Positions 49,765 to 57,751 of a stretch of 57,751 nt of DNA are shown piece by piece. The notes beneath the pieces are model-generated. The model searched no databases. It was not told the DNA's origin and saw only the letters and a list, made by a program, of their open reading frames with translations. A program made the position numbers and the translations under genes. Source of the stretch: Polaromonas sp. (GTDB taxonomy: Bacteria; Pseudomonadota; Gammaproteobacteria; Burkholderiales; Burkholderiaceae); NCBI GenBank assembly GCA_013823505.1, contig PNMH01000015.1, positions 1-57,751 of the forward strand, in the 5' to 3' direction. How positions within the stretch are numbered: position 1 is the first letter of the stretch; each line of letters opens with the position of its first letter.

Positions 49765-50226
49765 ATGAACCTGAGCAGCCCCACCCGAACCCTGCTGATC
49801 GCAAGCTCGTTGTGCCTTTCGGCACTCGTCCTCCCCGCGGCTCATGCGCAAAGCATGGTCAGCGTGCAAGGAAGCACGCTCAACATGCGCGAAGGCCCGG
49901 GCACGCACACGGCCGTGTTGTGGGAATTGAAGCGGGGCTACCCGCTGCAGATCACCGAACGCAAAGGCAGCTGGCTTCGCGTGCGCGACTTCGAAGGCGA
50001 CACCGGTTGGGTGGCGCGCTCGCTCACGGGCAAAACACCCCACCATGTGGTCAAGGCCCCGGTGGCCAACCTGCGCATCGGGCCCGGCACGCAGCACCGC
50101 ATCGTGGGCCGCCTTGAATACGGTGAGCTGTTGCGCACCCGGGAGAAGCGCGCTGACTGGGTGCGTGTGGAGCGCAGCGAAGGCGTGAGCGGCTGGATCT
50201 CGAAACGGCTGCTCTGGGGATTCTGA
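49765..50226 (+). CDS. Exported SH3-domain protein
   Basis: A 153-residue protein with signal peptide (about 1-28) and two bacterial SH3 repeats (about 31-88, 'TLNMREGPGTHTAVLWEL'; about 93-150, 'VANLRIGPGTQHRIVGRLEYG'). SH3b domains bind peptidoglycan peptides or similar. The ATG has AGGA nearby. It likely acts in the periplasm as a wall-associated module; no catalytic domain is present. Confidence 0.88.
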   Translation: MNLSSPTRTLLIASSLCLSALVLPAAHAQSMVSVQGSTLNMREGPGTHTAVLWELKRGYPLQITERKGSWLRVRDFEGDTGWVARSLTGKTPHHVVKAPVANLRIGPGTQHRIVGRLEYGELLRTREKRADWVRVERSEGVSGWISKRLLWGF

Positions 50227-50236
50227 AAACCGGGGT

Positions 50237-50887
50237 TCAGTCGAACTCGCGCACCTGCACGTAGGCGGGTCGCGCCATGCAGCGCAGGATCCAGTCGTGC
50301 GCGAGCGGGTGGTCGGCCATCAGCGTGCGCGATGGGCGTGCCCAGTTGAGCACGCTGGCGGCGCACAGGTCGGCCACGGTGAAGCGCGCGGCGGCCAGAT
50401 GCGCCTGGCCCGCGTCCTTCTGTTTTTGCAGGTGCTGCTCGATCACACGCAGCGGCACCGCCAGGCGGCGCTCGGCGGCCTCGGCCAGTTCCGGTTTGCG
50501 CCGCTCCTGAGGCATCACCATGCGGTGCATCAGCACGGTGAGCGCGTCCGCCTCGGCTTCCGTCACGGCCCAGAAGCTCCAGCGCAAAGCCTCGCCGTCT
50601 TCACGCGGCGTGGCGGGTGTGATGCTCACCCCGTCCGCCGGCCCGTGGTGACGCGCGATGTACAGCGCACACGCCATGCTCTCCCACACCACCACGTCGC
50701 CGTCGGGCCGCGCATCGACCACCGCCGGCACATGGCCGTTGGGATTGATGGCCAGAAACGCCGGTGTGCGTGTGCCGCCGCCCTGGTAATCCAGCTTTTC
50801 GTGGTGGAAGTCGAGGCCGAGTTCGGTGGCCGCCCACAGGGGGCGCACCGCGCGAGATGCCGGGATGCCGTAGATCGTGAGGCTCAT
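50237..50887 (-). CDS. Glutathione S-transferase family protein
   Basis: A 216-residue GST. The thioredoxin-like N domain (about 1-82) has 'GIPASRAVRPLWAATELGL' and 'NPNGHVPAVVD'; the helical C domain (about 90-210) follows. Gene order with an SH3 protein and a HAD hydrolase gives no substrate clue. Converges with the SH3 gene 10 nt away. Confidence 0.92.
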   Translation of the reverse strand: MSLTIYGIPASRAVRPLWAATELGLDFHHEKLDYQGGGTRTPAFLAINPNGHVPAVVDARPDGDVVVWESMACALYIARHHGPADGVSITPATPREDGEALRWSFWAVTEAEADALTVLMHRMVMPQERRKPELAEAAERRLAVPLRVIEQHLQKQKDAGQAHLAAARFTVADLCAASVLNWARPSRTLMADHPLAHDWILRCMARPAYVQVREFD

Positions 50888-50914
50888 GGGCGAAAGGAAG
50901 AAAGCAGAGAGGAA

Positions 50915-51652
50915 TCAGCCGATCTGGCGGCACAGGGCCATCAGGTCGGCCACGGTGGTGTGCGGCTGCAACGGCCCGTGCTCCCACGACATGCCGGTGC
51001 GGTTGACCCAGGCCACCTGCATGCCGGCGCCCAGGCCACCGACCACATCCAGGTGGGGATCGTCACCGATGTGCAGTACCTCGGCGGCGTCCACACCGGC
51101 GGCGTCGGCCGCGGCGTGGAAGATGCGCGGATCGGGTTTGCCCACGCCGAACTCGCGGGCGCTGAACGCGGCGTGGAAATGGTGCCCAAGGCCCACGCGG
51201 TGCACGTCGGCATTGCCGTTGGACACGGCCACCACCGGAAAGCGGGTGCTCATCCACTCCAGCGCCGGCATGGCGTCTTCAAACAGCTGCACGCGCTGGC
51301 GTTCGTCGAAGAACACGTCGAAAGCCGGCTCAGCAAGCGCGGGGTCGTCGCCCGCCCGCTGCAGCACATAGCGGATCGACTCGCGGCGCAAGGCGCTGAG
51401 GTCGTAGGCCAGATCGGGCCGCAGCGCCTGCAGGTGGTTGCGCGCTTCGCGCAAGGCACCGGGCGTGGCGTAGAGCTTGGCGGTGGCGGGCGCGTGCTGC
51501 GTGAGCCAGTTGGCCAGCATGGCTTCGGCACGCTCAATGGTGGGCCAGATGGGCCAGAGCGTGTCGTCCAGATCGATGCTGATGGCGCGGATGCGGGTGG
51601 GGTCGAGCGCGAAGGGCGCGGTCGCCGGGTCTGTACTCATGGGGGTTTTCAT
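50915..51652 (-). CDS. HAD-superfamily hydrolase
   Basis: A 245-residue phosphatase with motif I 'SIDLDDTLWP' (about residues 24-33), motif II 'VAVSNGN', and motif III/IV 'GKPDPRIFHAAADA' and 'HIGDDPHLDVVGG'. The substrate is unknown. Start 51652 or 51640 (ATG both); neither has a clear Shine-Dalgarno. Only 19 nt (or 31) separate it from the divergent hemH start. Confidence 0.9.
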   Translation of the reverse strand: MKTPMSTDPATAPFALDPTRIRAISIDLDDTLWPIWPTIERAEAMLANWLTQHAPATAKLYATPGALREARNHLQALRPDLAYDLSALRRESIRYVLQRAGDDPALAEPAFDVFFDERQRVQLFEDAMPALEWMSTRFPVVAVSNGNADVHRVGLGHHFHAAFSAREFGVGKPDPRIFHAAADAAGVDAAEVLHIGDDPHLDVVGGLGAGMQVAWVNRTGMSWEHGPLQPHTTVADLMALCRQIG

Positions 51653-51671
51653 GCTTGCGAGAGAATAGCGC

Positions 51672-52763
51672 ATGCCCTTCAACACCGAACCGACCTACAA
51701 ACACGGCCAAGCCGCTCGCACCGCGGTGCTGCTGTGCAACCTGGGCACCCCCGACGAACCCACCGCCCCCGCCCTGCGCCGTTACCTGGCCGAGTTCCTG
51801 GGCGACCAGCGCGTGGTGGAGATTCCCCGCTTCGTCTGGATGCTGATCCTGCACGGCATCATCCTGCGCGTGCGGCCCAAGAAGTCGGCCGCCAAGTACG
51901 CCGGCATCTGGATGCCCGAGGGCTCACCGCTGAAGGTGTGGACCGATCGCCAGGCCACGCTGCTGCGCGGCTACCTGGGCGAGCGAGGCCACCAAGTCAC
52001 AGTGCGTTACGCCATGCGCTACGGCAACCCATCCATTGCGTCGGTGATGGACGAACTGAGGGCCCAGGGTGTGACCCGCGTGCTGGTGCTGCCGGCCTAC
52101 CCGCAATACAGCGCCACCACCACCGCCAGCGTGATCGATGGCGTGATGAACTGGGCGGCCAAGGTGCGCAACCTGCCGGAGCTGCGCTTCATCAACCGCT
52201 ACCACGACCACCCGGGTTACATCCAGGCGCTGGCCAAGACCATCAAGGCCCACTGGGCGGCCCACGGCCAGAGCGAGCAGCTGGTGATGAGCTTTCACGG
52301 CGTGCCCGAACGCACCTTGCAGCTGGGCGACCCCTACCACTGCGAATGCCACAAGACCGCGCGCCTGCTGGCTGAACAGCTCGGCTTGCCCAAGGACCGT
52401 TACAAGGTCACCTTCCAGTCGCGCTTTGGCAAGGCCAAGTGGCTGGAGCCCTACACCGAGCCCACCCTGATCGACCTCGCCAGCAAGGGTTTGAAAAGCG
52501 TGGACCTCGTGTGCCCTGGCTTCACCAGCGACTGCCTGGAAACACTGGAAGAGATCAACATGGAAGCGCGCGAAGCCTTCCTGCACGCGGGTGGCAGCAG
52601 CTTCCAGTACATCCCCTGTCTCAACGACCAGCCCGAATGGATCCGCGCGCTCACCGACGTGGCCGAGCAGCACCTGCAGGGCTGGGCCACCAAGACCGCC
52701 GACAACCCGATGGAGCTGCAGGCCAGCCGCGAACGGGCACTGGCGATCGGCGCGAAGGACTGA
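51672..52763 (+). CDS. hemH: Ferrochelatase
   Basis: A 363-residue enzyme that inserts Fe2+ into protoporphyrin IX, the branch competing with BchH for substrate. Family marks: 'AVLLCNLGTPDEPTAPALRRYL', 'AMRYGNPSIASVMDEL', 'LVMSFHGVPERTLQLGDPY' and 'FTSDCLETLEEI'. The catalytic His is in 'SFHGVP'. It is followed at once by a LysE-family gene using its terminal AAGGA as Shine-Dalgarno. Confidence 0.97.
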   Translation: MPFNTEPTYKHGQAARTAVLLCNLGTPDEPTAPALRRYLAEFLGDQRVVEIPRFVWMLILHGIILRVRPKKSAAKYAGIWMPEGSPLKVWTDRQATLLRGYLGERGHQVTVRYAMRYGNPSIASVMDELRAQGVTRVLVLPAYPQYSATTTASVIDGVMNWAAKVRNLPELRFINRYHDHPGYIQALAKTIKAHWAAHGQSEQLVMSFHGVPERTLQLGDPYHCECHKTARLLAEQLGLPKDRYKVTFQSRFGKAKWLEPYTEPTLIDLASKGLKSVDLVCPGFTSDCLETLEEINMEAREAFLHAGGSSFQYIPCLNDQPEWIRALTDVAEQHLQGWATKTADNPMELQASRERALAIGAKD

Positions 52764-52766
52764 GCC

Positions 52767-53396
52767 CTGTCAGCCGCCGGGCCCGTCTTCCTTCAGGGCC
52801 TGGCCCTGAGCCTGGGGCTCATCGTGGCCATCGGTGCGCAAAACGCGTTTGTGCTGCGCCAGGGGCTGCGCCGCGAGCACGTGGGCAGTGTGGTGGCGTT
52901 CTGCGCGGTGGCCGATGCGGTGCTGATCGCCGCCGGCGTGCTGGGCATGGCGCAGGCGCTGGGCAGCAGCCCCGGCTTCGCCCGCGCGTTGGCGCTGGCC
53001 GGCGCCGCCTTTCTCGGGGTGTACGGCTGGCGCGCCTTGCAGCGTGCGCGCCATCCGCAGTCTCTGCTGGCGTCCGGCAACGGTGACTCCATCAGCCGAG
53101 GCGCCGCCCTGGCTCAGGCGGCGGCCTTCACGCTGCTCAATCCCCATGTGTATCTGGACACGGTGCTGCTGGTGGGCAGCATCGGCGCACAACAACCCGC
53201 CGCCTTGCGCGGCTGGTTCGTGGCAGGAGCCAGCACAGCCAGTCTGTTGTGGTTCAGCCTGCTGGGCTTTGGCGCACGCTGGTTGGCGCCGTGGTTCGCG
53301 CGACCCAGGGCGTGGCAAGTGCTCGATGCCTTGATCGGCGTGACCATGTGGGTGCTCGCCGCCCTGCTGTTGCGACACGCCTTGGCCGGCTCGTGA
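52767..53396 (+). CDS. LysE/ArgO-family amino-acid exporter, probable CTG start
   Basis: A 209-residue, six-span exporter ('FLQGLALSLGLIVAIGAQNAF', 'LLNPHVYLDTVLLVGSIG'). The conserved first helix begins upstream of the first GTG (52824) and no ATG, GTG or TTG exists between there and the in-frame hemH stop (52761-52763). The only fitting start is CTG at 52767, with AAGGA (52755-52759) 7 nt upstream. Without it the first transmembrane segment would be cut. Basic amino acids are the family precedent. Confidence 0.85.
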   Translation: MSAAGPVFLQGLALSLGLIVAIGAQNAFVLRQGLRREHVGSVVAFCAVADAVLIAAGVLGMAQALGSSPGFARALALAGAAFLGVYGWRALQRARHPQSLLASGNGDSISRGAALAQAAAFTLLNPHVYLDTVLLVGSIGAQQPAALRGWFVAGASTASLLWFSLLGFGARWLAPWFARPRAWQVLDALIGVTMWVLAALLLRHALAGS

Positions 53397-53414
53397 GCCG
53401 CATGGTCTGAAATA

Positions 53415-53433
53415 CGGCTCATATTTTGAGCCG
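53415..53433. terminator. Hairpin between convergent genes
   Basis: CGGCTCA-TATTT-TGAGCCG, a perfect 7-bp stem with AT-rich loop, lies between the exporter and the alpha/beta hydrolase, which are convergent. It has no T-run; a third copy of GCGGCTCA follows at about 53447. Possible bidirectional termination. Confidence 0.45.
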
Positions 53434-53451
53434 CATTGGGCTGAAAGCGGC

Positions 53452-54318
53452 TCAGTGCCCCGCAAGAAACCGCTGCACCAGCTCGAACTGCTCGGGCACG
53501 TTGAGCGCCGGCGCGTGGCCACACCCGGCCATCGTCACCACCAGCGCGCGCGGGCCGCGGTCGCGCATGGCCTCGGCCGTGTCGGCCAGCAGCAAATCGG
53601 AGTCGGCACCGCGCAGGCACAGCACGGGCACATCGACACGGTCGTAGGTCGGCCACAGCTCGTAGTCGGTGGGGTGGTGGATGAACTGCTGCACCATGGC
53701 CGGGTCGTAGTGCGGCGTCACGCGGCCGTCGGGCAGGCGCCGGGTGGAGCTTTCGGTGAGCAGCGTCCACTGCGCGTCGCTCAAAAATCCGTAAGGTTTG
53801 TAGATGGTGCGGAAGTACTGCTGCAGCTCACCCACCGTGTCGAACGCCGCCGGGTTGCCGGCGTAGCTGCGGATGCGTGCGATGGCAGCGTCGGCCGTCT
53901 TCGGGCCAATGTCGTTGAGCACGAGCCGCTCGATGCGCCCGCGCAGCGGGCCTGCCGCGCACACCATGCCGATGGCACCGCCCATGGAGGTGCCGACCCA
54001 GTGAAAGCGCTCAATGGCGAGCTGGTCCATCAGCGAGGTGGCGAGGCGGCTGTAGAAGTCGAGGCAGTACTCGGTTTCGGGGCTCGGGCTCCACTGGCTG
54101 AGGCCGCGGCCGATGGTGTCGGGACAGATCACGCGCCAGCCTTGTGCACTGAGGTGGGCGGCGAGCGGATCCATGTCGCGCCCGGTGCGGGCCAGCCCGT
54201 GCCAAGCGACGACCACAGGGCCGTCAGCGGATTCGGGTTGCCAGTCCATGAAATGGATCTCGCGGCCTTCGCACACGAGGTAACGCGAGCGGGGCACCAC
54301 GGCGGACTGCGGTTTCAT
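53452..54318 (-). CDS. Alpha/beta hydrolase
   Basis: A 288-residue alpha/beta-fold hydrolase with nucleophile elbow 'VGTSMGGAIG', oxyanion-side motif 'VAWHGLARTG', an acid in 'LRGADSDLLL' and catalytic His in 'GCGHAPALNVPEQF'. The ATG at 54318 overlaps the livM stop (ATGA), so it is the last gene of the liv operon transcript. Substrate unknown. Confidence 0.9.
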   Translation of the reverse strand: MKPQSAVVPRSRYLVCEGREIHFMDWQPESADGPVVVAWHGLARTGRDMDPLAAHLSAQGWRVICPDTIGRGLSQWSPSPETEYCLDFYSRLATSLMDQLAIERFHWVGTSMGGAIGMVCAAGPLRGRIERLVLNDIGPKTADAAIARIRSYAGNPAAFDTVGELQQYFRTIYKPYGFLSDAQWTLLTESSTRRLPDGRVTPHYDPAMVQQFIHHPTDYELWPTYDRVDVPVLCLRGADSDLLLADTAEAMRDRGPRALVVTMAGCGHAPALNVPEQFELVQRFLAGH

Positions 54319-55415
54319 TTCAACCCCTTGAGGCGGCCGAGCACTGCGCGTTCCTGCAACTTGCCCACCACGCCGGTGGGAAAGTAATAGACCGACAGCA
54401 CGAACAGCACACCCAGCCAGAGCAGCCAGCGGTCGGGCGTGAGCAATGCGGGCAGCAGCGGAATGCCTTCGGTGGCGGTGCCGGCCACCCGCAGCAGGTC
54501 TTGCAGGTAACTCTGTGCGAGCACAAAGATCACGCTGCCAATGAGCGCGCCGTAGAGCGTGCCCATGCCGCCAATGACGACGATGAGCAGGATGTCCAGC
54601 ATGATCTCGAACGACAGCGACGTATCGGGTCCCTGGTAACGCAGCCAGATCGCGAGCAGGCAACCAGCCAGCGTGGCAAACGAAGCCGAGAGCACGTTGG
54701 ACAGCGTGCGGTAGACCACCGTGCGGTAACCGAGCGCCTCGGCGCGAAAGTCGTTTTCACGGATCGCCTGCAGCACGCGGCCAAAGGGCGAATTCACGAT
54801 GCGCAGGATGGTGAGGAAGATCGCGGTGACCGCCACGAAGATCAGGTAATAGGTGATCAGGCGCCCATTGAGATCCACCTCGCCCAGCGGTGTCACCAGC
54901 GGGGCCTCGCGCAGCATGAAGCCCGGCGACAGCAGCTCGGGCACGCGGAAGCTCAGGCCGTCTTCGCCGCCGGTGAAGTCCGACAGCTGAGAGGCCAGCG
55001 TGAGGAATGCCGAGGCCACGGCCAGCGTGATCATGGCAAAGAAGATCGCCTTGACCCGCAGCGAAAACAGGCCGATCACCAGCGACAGCAGCAGCGAGAC
55101 CAGCAGCGCGCAGAACACCCCCACGGCCAACGCGCCCCAGCTCGCCTGCTCCGCCGAGTTCAGCGAAATCGCCACGCCGTACGCGCCGATGCCGAAGAAC
55201 ATGGTGTGGGCAAAACTCACGATGCCGGTGTAACCCAGCAGCAGATCAAAACTGGCGACCAGCGCCACAAAGATCAGCACTTTGGCCGCCACGTTGAGCG
55301 CCTTCACGCCCGGGAACAAAAAGGGCGCGAACAAGAGGCCGAGGAACAGGATCACCAGCAACGCGGTGAGCCAGCGGCTGCGTGGCAGGTCGTTGGAGAG
55401 GAGTCGGGAAATCAT
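54315..55415 (-). CDS. livM: Branched-chain amino-acid ABC permease LivM
   Basis: A 366-residue permease of the LivM type ('GYTGIVSFAHTMFFGIGAYG', 'RVLQAIRENDFRAEALGY' EAA-like loop, 'GGMGTLYGALIGSVIFV'). With LivH it imports branched-chain amino acids or related ligands such as urea or amides. It starts 10 nt after livH. Confidence 0.95.
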   Translation of the reverse strand: MISRLLSNDLPRSRWLTALLVILFLGLLFAPFLFPGVKALNVAAKVLIFVALVASFDLLLGYTGIVSFAHTMFFGIGAYGVAISLNSAEQASWGALAVGVFCALLVSLLLSLVIGLFSLRVKAIFFAMITLAVASAFLTLASQLSDFTGGEDGLSFRVPELLSPGFMLREAPLVTPLGEVDLNGRLITYYLIFVAVTAIFLTILRIVNSPFGRVLQAIRENDFRAEALGYRTVVYRTLSNVLSASFATLAGCLLAIWLRYQGPDTSLSFEIMLDILLIVVIGGMGTLYGALIGSVIFVLAQSYLQDLLRVAGTATEGIPLLPALLTPDRWLLWLGVLFVLSVYYFPTGVVGKLQERAVLGRLKGLK

Positions 55416-55425
55416 GGTCGGCTCC

Positions 55426-56415
55426 TCAACGGTTGGTCACGGGGTAAACGCCTTGCGGGCGCCACAGCAGGATGGCCACCATCAGCGCGATGTTGGAAAA
55501 CAGCGCGACCTTCGGGGCCAGGAAGCCGGTGTAGTTCGCCATCAGGCCGACCAGCAGCGCGCCGATGAGCGCGCCTGTGGTGGAGCCCAGGCCGCCGATG
55601 ATGATGACGATGAAGATCAGCACGTTGACCTGCGCGCCCATCTGCGGCAACACGGTCTGCTGGTACAGCCCCCACATCACCCCTCCCAGGCCGGCGAGCG
55701 CACTGCCCACGACGAACACGCCGATGAAGAGCTGGCGGATGCGGTAACCAAGCGACTCGACCATTTCGCGGTCCTGCACACCGGCGCGCACCAGCAGGCC
55801 GACCTTGGTGCGGTTGAGCGTCCACACCATGGCGGCGAACACGGCCGCACCCACCAGCACCGCGAGCAGGCGGTACTTCTCGACCGCCGCGTCGCCCAGG
55901 ATGAAGGAGCCTCTCAGGCTCTCGGGCAGCGGCAGTGCGATCTGCCCGGGGCCCCAGATGACCTTGATCATTTCTTCGCCAATGATCATGCCGCCCATGG
56001 TGATGAGGATCTGCTTCAGATGCATGCCGTACACCGGGCGAATGATCAGCCGCTCGAACACCCAACCCAGCGCACCGGCCACCGCCATGGCCACCAGCAT
56101 GGCCGGCAACAAGGCCATGAGGTTGAGCCACAGGCTGTCGGCCTGGGTGTAGCTGGTCATGCTGGCCAGCACGGTGGTGGCCACGAAGGCACCGAGCGCG
56201 ATGAACACGCCGTGGCCGAAGTTGAGCACGTCCATGAGGCCGAACACCAGCGTGAGGCCCGAAGCAATGATGAAGATGATCATGCCCATGGCCAGCCCCG
56301 CCACGGTGAGCGTGACCCAGGTGGATCCGCTGCCCACGGCGGGCAGTGCGATCAATGCCAGCGCGGGCACCAGCGCGAGCGGCTTCCAGTCGAAGTCGGC
56401 TTTGAGAAGTGTCAT
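55426..56415 (-). CDS. livH: Branched-chain amino-acid ABC permease LivH
   Basis: A 329-residue permease with 'LVFGLMDVLNFGHGVFIALGAF', 'VRAGVQDREMVESLGY' and 'IIIGGLGSTTGALIGALLVG', typical of LivH. It overlaps livF at its start (ATGA). The binding protein LivK is not in the window, so ligand is inferred by family only. Confidence 0.95.
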   Translation of the reverse strand: MTLLKADFDWKPLALVPALALIALPAVGSGSTWVTLTVAGLAMGMIIFIIASGLTLVFGLMDVLNFGHGVFIALGAFVATTVLASMTSYTQADSLWLNLMALLPAMLVAMAVAGALGWVFERLIIRPVYGMHLKQILITMGGMIIGEEMIKVIWGPGQIALPLPESLRGSFILGDAAVEKYRLLAVLVGAAVFAAMVWTLNRTKVGLLVRAGVQDREMVESLGYRIRQLFIGVFVVGSALAGLGGVMWGLYQQTVLPQMGAQVNVLIFIVIIIGGLGSTTGALIGALLVGLMANYTGFLAPKVALFSNIALMVAILLWRPQGVYPVTNR

Positions 56416-57146
56416 TGATGTGCCCCCAGGGAAAGGCCGAGAAGCCGTGACTGCATCGCCTCATCGGCAGCCAGTTCGGCCATGGACCCGCTGTGCACCA
56501 CACGGCCGTCGTCCATGACGGCCACGGAGTCGCCGAGCTGGCGCGCGAAGTTGAAGTTCTGCTCCACCAGCAGGATGGTGGTTTTGGCGGCCTTGAGTTC
56601 GCGGAAGGCCGCGATCATGTTCTGGATGATCGCGGGCGCCAGGCCTTTGCTGGGCTCGTCGATCAGCAGCAGCTTGCGCGGCTCGACGATGGCGCGCGAG
56701 ACCGCGAGCATCTGCTTCTGCCCGCCGCTGAGCTTGCCCGCGGGGTGCAGCCAGAACTTCTTGATGGCGGGGAACAGGCCGAAGATCCATTCGAGCCGCA
56801 CGGTGTCGATGTCGTCGAGCGTGCGCGCGCCGCGGGCGGCCAGCAGCATGTTCTCGCGCACCGAGAGGTCGGAAAAAATGCCCATGCTCTCGGGCACGTA
56901 GGCCACGCCGCTTTGCGCGGTGTCGGGCGTGGGCTGTTTGGTGATATCCACACCGTCGAGCGTCACGGTGCCCTGGCTCGCGTGCCACAGGCCCATGATG
57001 GTGCGCAGCGTGGTGGTTTTGCCCGCGCCGTTGCGGCCCAGCAGCATGGTGAGCTGGTTGGCCGGCACCACCAGGTCCACGCCGTGGAGGATGTGGTACG
57101 CGCCGATGTGGGTGTGAACGCCCTGCAAAGTCAGGAGATTGCTCAT
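56412..57146 (-). CDS. livF: Branched-chain amino-acid ABC ATPase LivF
   Basis: A 244-residue ATPase: Walker A 'GRNGAGKTT' at residues 37-45, signature 'LSGGQKQMLAVSRA', Walker B 'LLLIDEPSKGLAP' and H-loop in 'TILLVEQNFNFA'. It overlaps livG by ATGA and livH by ATGA. Confidence 0.96.
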   Translation of the reverse strand: MSNLLTLQGVHTHIGAYHILHGVDLVVPANQLTMLLGRNGAGKTTTLRTIMGLWHASQGTVTLDGVDITKQPTPDTAQSGVAYVPESMGIFSDLSVRENMLLAARGARTLDDIDTVRLEWIFGLFPAIKKFWLHPAGKLSGGQKQMLAVSRAIVEPRKLLLIDEPSKGLAPAIIQNMIAAFRELKAAKTTILLVEQNFNFARQLGDSVAVMDDGRVVHSGSMAELAADEAMQSRLLGLSLGAHQ

Positions 57147-57751
57147 GCGGCCTCCTCTTCTTGTGGATTGATGCCGAGGTAGGCCTGCTGCACCACGGGC
57201 GATGCGATGACGGCAGCGGGGTCGCCGTCGGCCACCAGTTCGCCGTTGTGCAGCACGATGATGCGGTCCGAGAGTTCGCGCACCACGTCCATCTTGTGTT
57301 CGACCAGCAAGATGGTCTTGGTCTTGTCGTTCTTGAGCTGTCGGATCAGGTTCAGCACCACTGGCACTTCGTCCACGCTCATGCCGGCGGTGGGCTCGTC
57401 GAACATGAACACCAGCGGATCCAGAGCCATGAGGATGGCCACCTCCAGCTTGCGCTGGTCGCCGTGCGGCAGGCTGCTGGCCAGAGCATCGCGCTTCTCG
57501 GCCAGGGCCACCTTCTCCAGCACTTCATCGGCGCGCTCCAGCAGGTCGCGCCGGTCGCTCCAGATGCGCCAGAGGTTCAGTCCGGCCTTTGCCTTGGCCT
57601 GCACCGCCAGGCGCACGTTTTCCTGCACCGTCAGGTTGGGGAACAGGTTGGTGAGCTGGAACGCTCGCCCCAGCCCGGCCTGCGCCCGCGCCGGCGCACC
57701 GAGCGACGAGATGTCGTGGCCACCCAGACGCACGCTGCCCGCGCTGGCCTT
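57143..57751 (-). CDS. livG: Branched-chain amino-acid ABC ATPase LivG, 5' end missing
   Basis: The last 202 residues of an ATPase of about 255. The frame is open to the window edge ('KASAGSVRLGG' upstream of the first visible GTG), so the N terminus and Walker A lie outside. The Q-loop 'GLGRAFQLTNLFPNLTVQENV', the degenerate signature 'LPHGDQRKLEVAILMA', Walker B 'PLVFMFDEPTAGMSVDE' and H-loop 'LLVEHKMDVV' are present. Confidence 0.94.
   Translation of the reverse strand, partial: KASAGSVRLGGHDISSLGAPARAQAGLGRAFQLTNLFPNLTVQENVRLAVQAKAKAGLNLWRIWSDRRDLLERADEVLEKVALAEKRDALASSLPHGDQRKLEVAILMALDPLVFMFDEPTAGMSVDEVPVVLNLIRQLKNDKTKTILLVEHKMDVVRELSDRIIVLHNGELVADGDPAAVIASPVVQQAYLGINPQEEEAA

Overview
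This is a 57.8 kb, high-GC chromosomal window from an anoxygenic phototrophic betaproteobacterium, most likely Burkholderiales/Comamonadaceae. That placement rests on protein style, gene order and codon use and was not tested. I see no rRNA, tRNA, insertion sequence, phage or CRISPR. Almost all real genes sit in tight directional blocks; most other open frames are antisense shadows of high-GC genes.

Region 1 (1-9.3 kb) is an envelope and metal-flavoured block: a MerR regulator, a His-rich small protein, two HupE/UreJ-type membrane proteins, an anchor protein, a DMT exporter with a His-rich tail, and inner-membrane proteins of the YqhA, ExoD and Bax-inhibitor-1 families. Region 2 (9.3-16.5 kb) holds an L,D-transpeptidase-like protein and a sulfate uptake system: two sulfate-binding proteins, CysT, CysW and CysA. 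Region 3 (16.5-23.3 kb) is a KdpD/KdpE-like two-component pair followed by the K+ transporter Kup, then two Crp/Fnr regulators and a hemerythrin-like protein.

Region 4 (23.3-47.3 kb) is part of a photosynthesis gene cluster. A block of about 17 kb on the minus strand reads bchF-bchN-bchB-bchH-bchL-bchM-lhaA-puhA-puhB-puhC-acsF-puhE-crtI-crtB. Divergent from it are aerR-ppsR and then bchG-bch2-bchP plus a coupled small membrane protein. A high-potential iron-sulfur protein gene follows. The genes cover Mg chelation (H subunit), methylation, oxygen-dependent ring cyclisation, dark protochlorophyllide reduction, vinyl hydration, esterification and side-chain reduction, plus reaction-centre H and assembly factors. 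The pufBALMC, bchCXYZ, bchD/I and later crt genes are not in the window. TGT-N12-ACA operators overlap the -35 elements of the bchF, aerR and bchG promoters, as expected for PpsR/CrtJ repression.

Region 5 (47.4-57.8 kb) has hpnD-hpnE (squalene route), an SH3 protein, a glutathione S-transferase, a HAD hydrolase, ferrochelatase, a LysE-type exporter, an alpha/beta hydrolase, and a branched-chain amino-acid ABC operon (livM, livH, livF and a livG cut by the window edge).

The most notable non-gene signals are these. (a) Two copies of a 69-bp element sit in unrelated operons, each an exact 22-codon micro-ORF bridging two genes by ATGA overlaps at both ends. (b) A matched pair of 11-bp-period direct repeats lies at identical spacing upstream of kdpD and kup. 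(c) The bchF/aerR divergent promoter has PpsR half-sites that double as -35 boxes.
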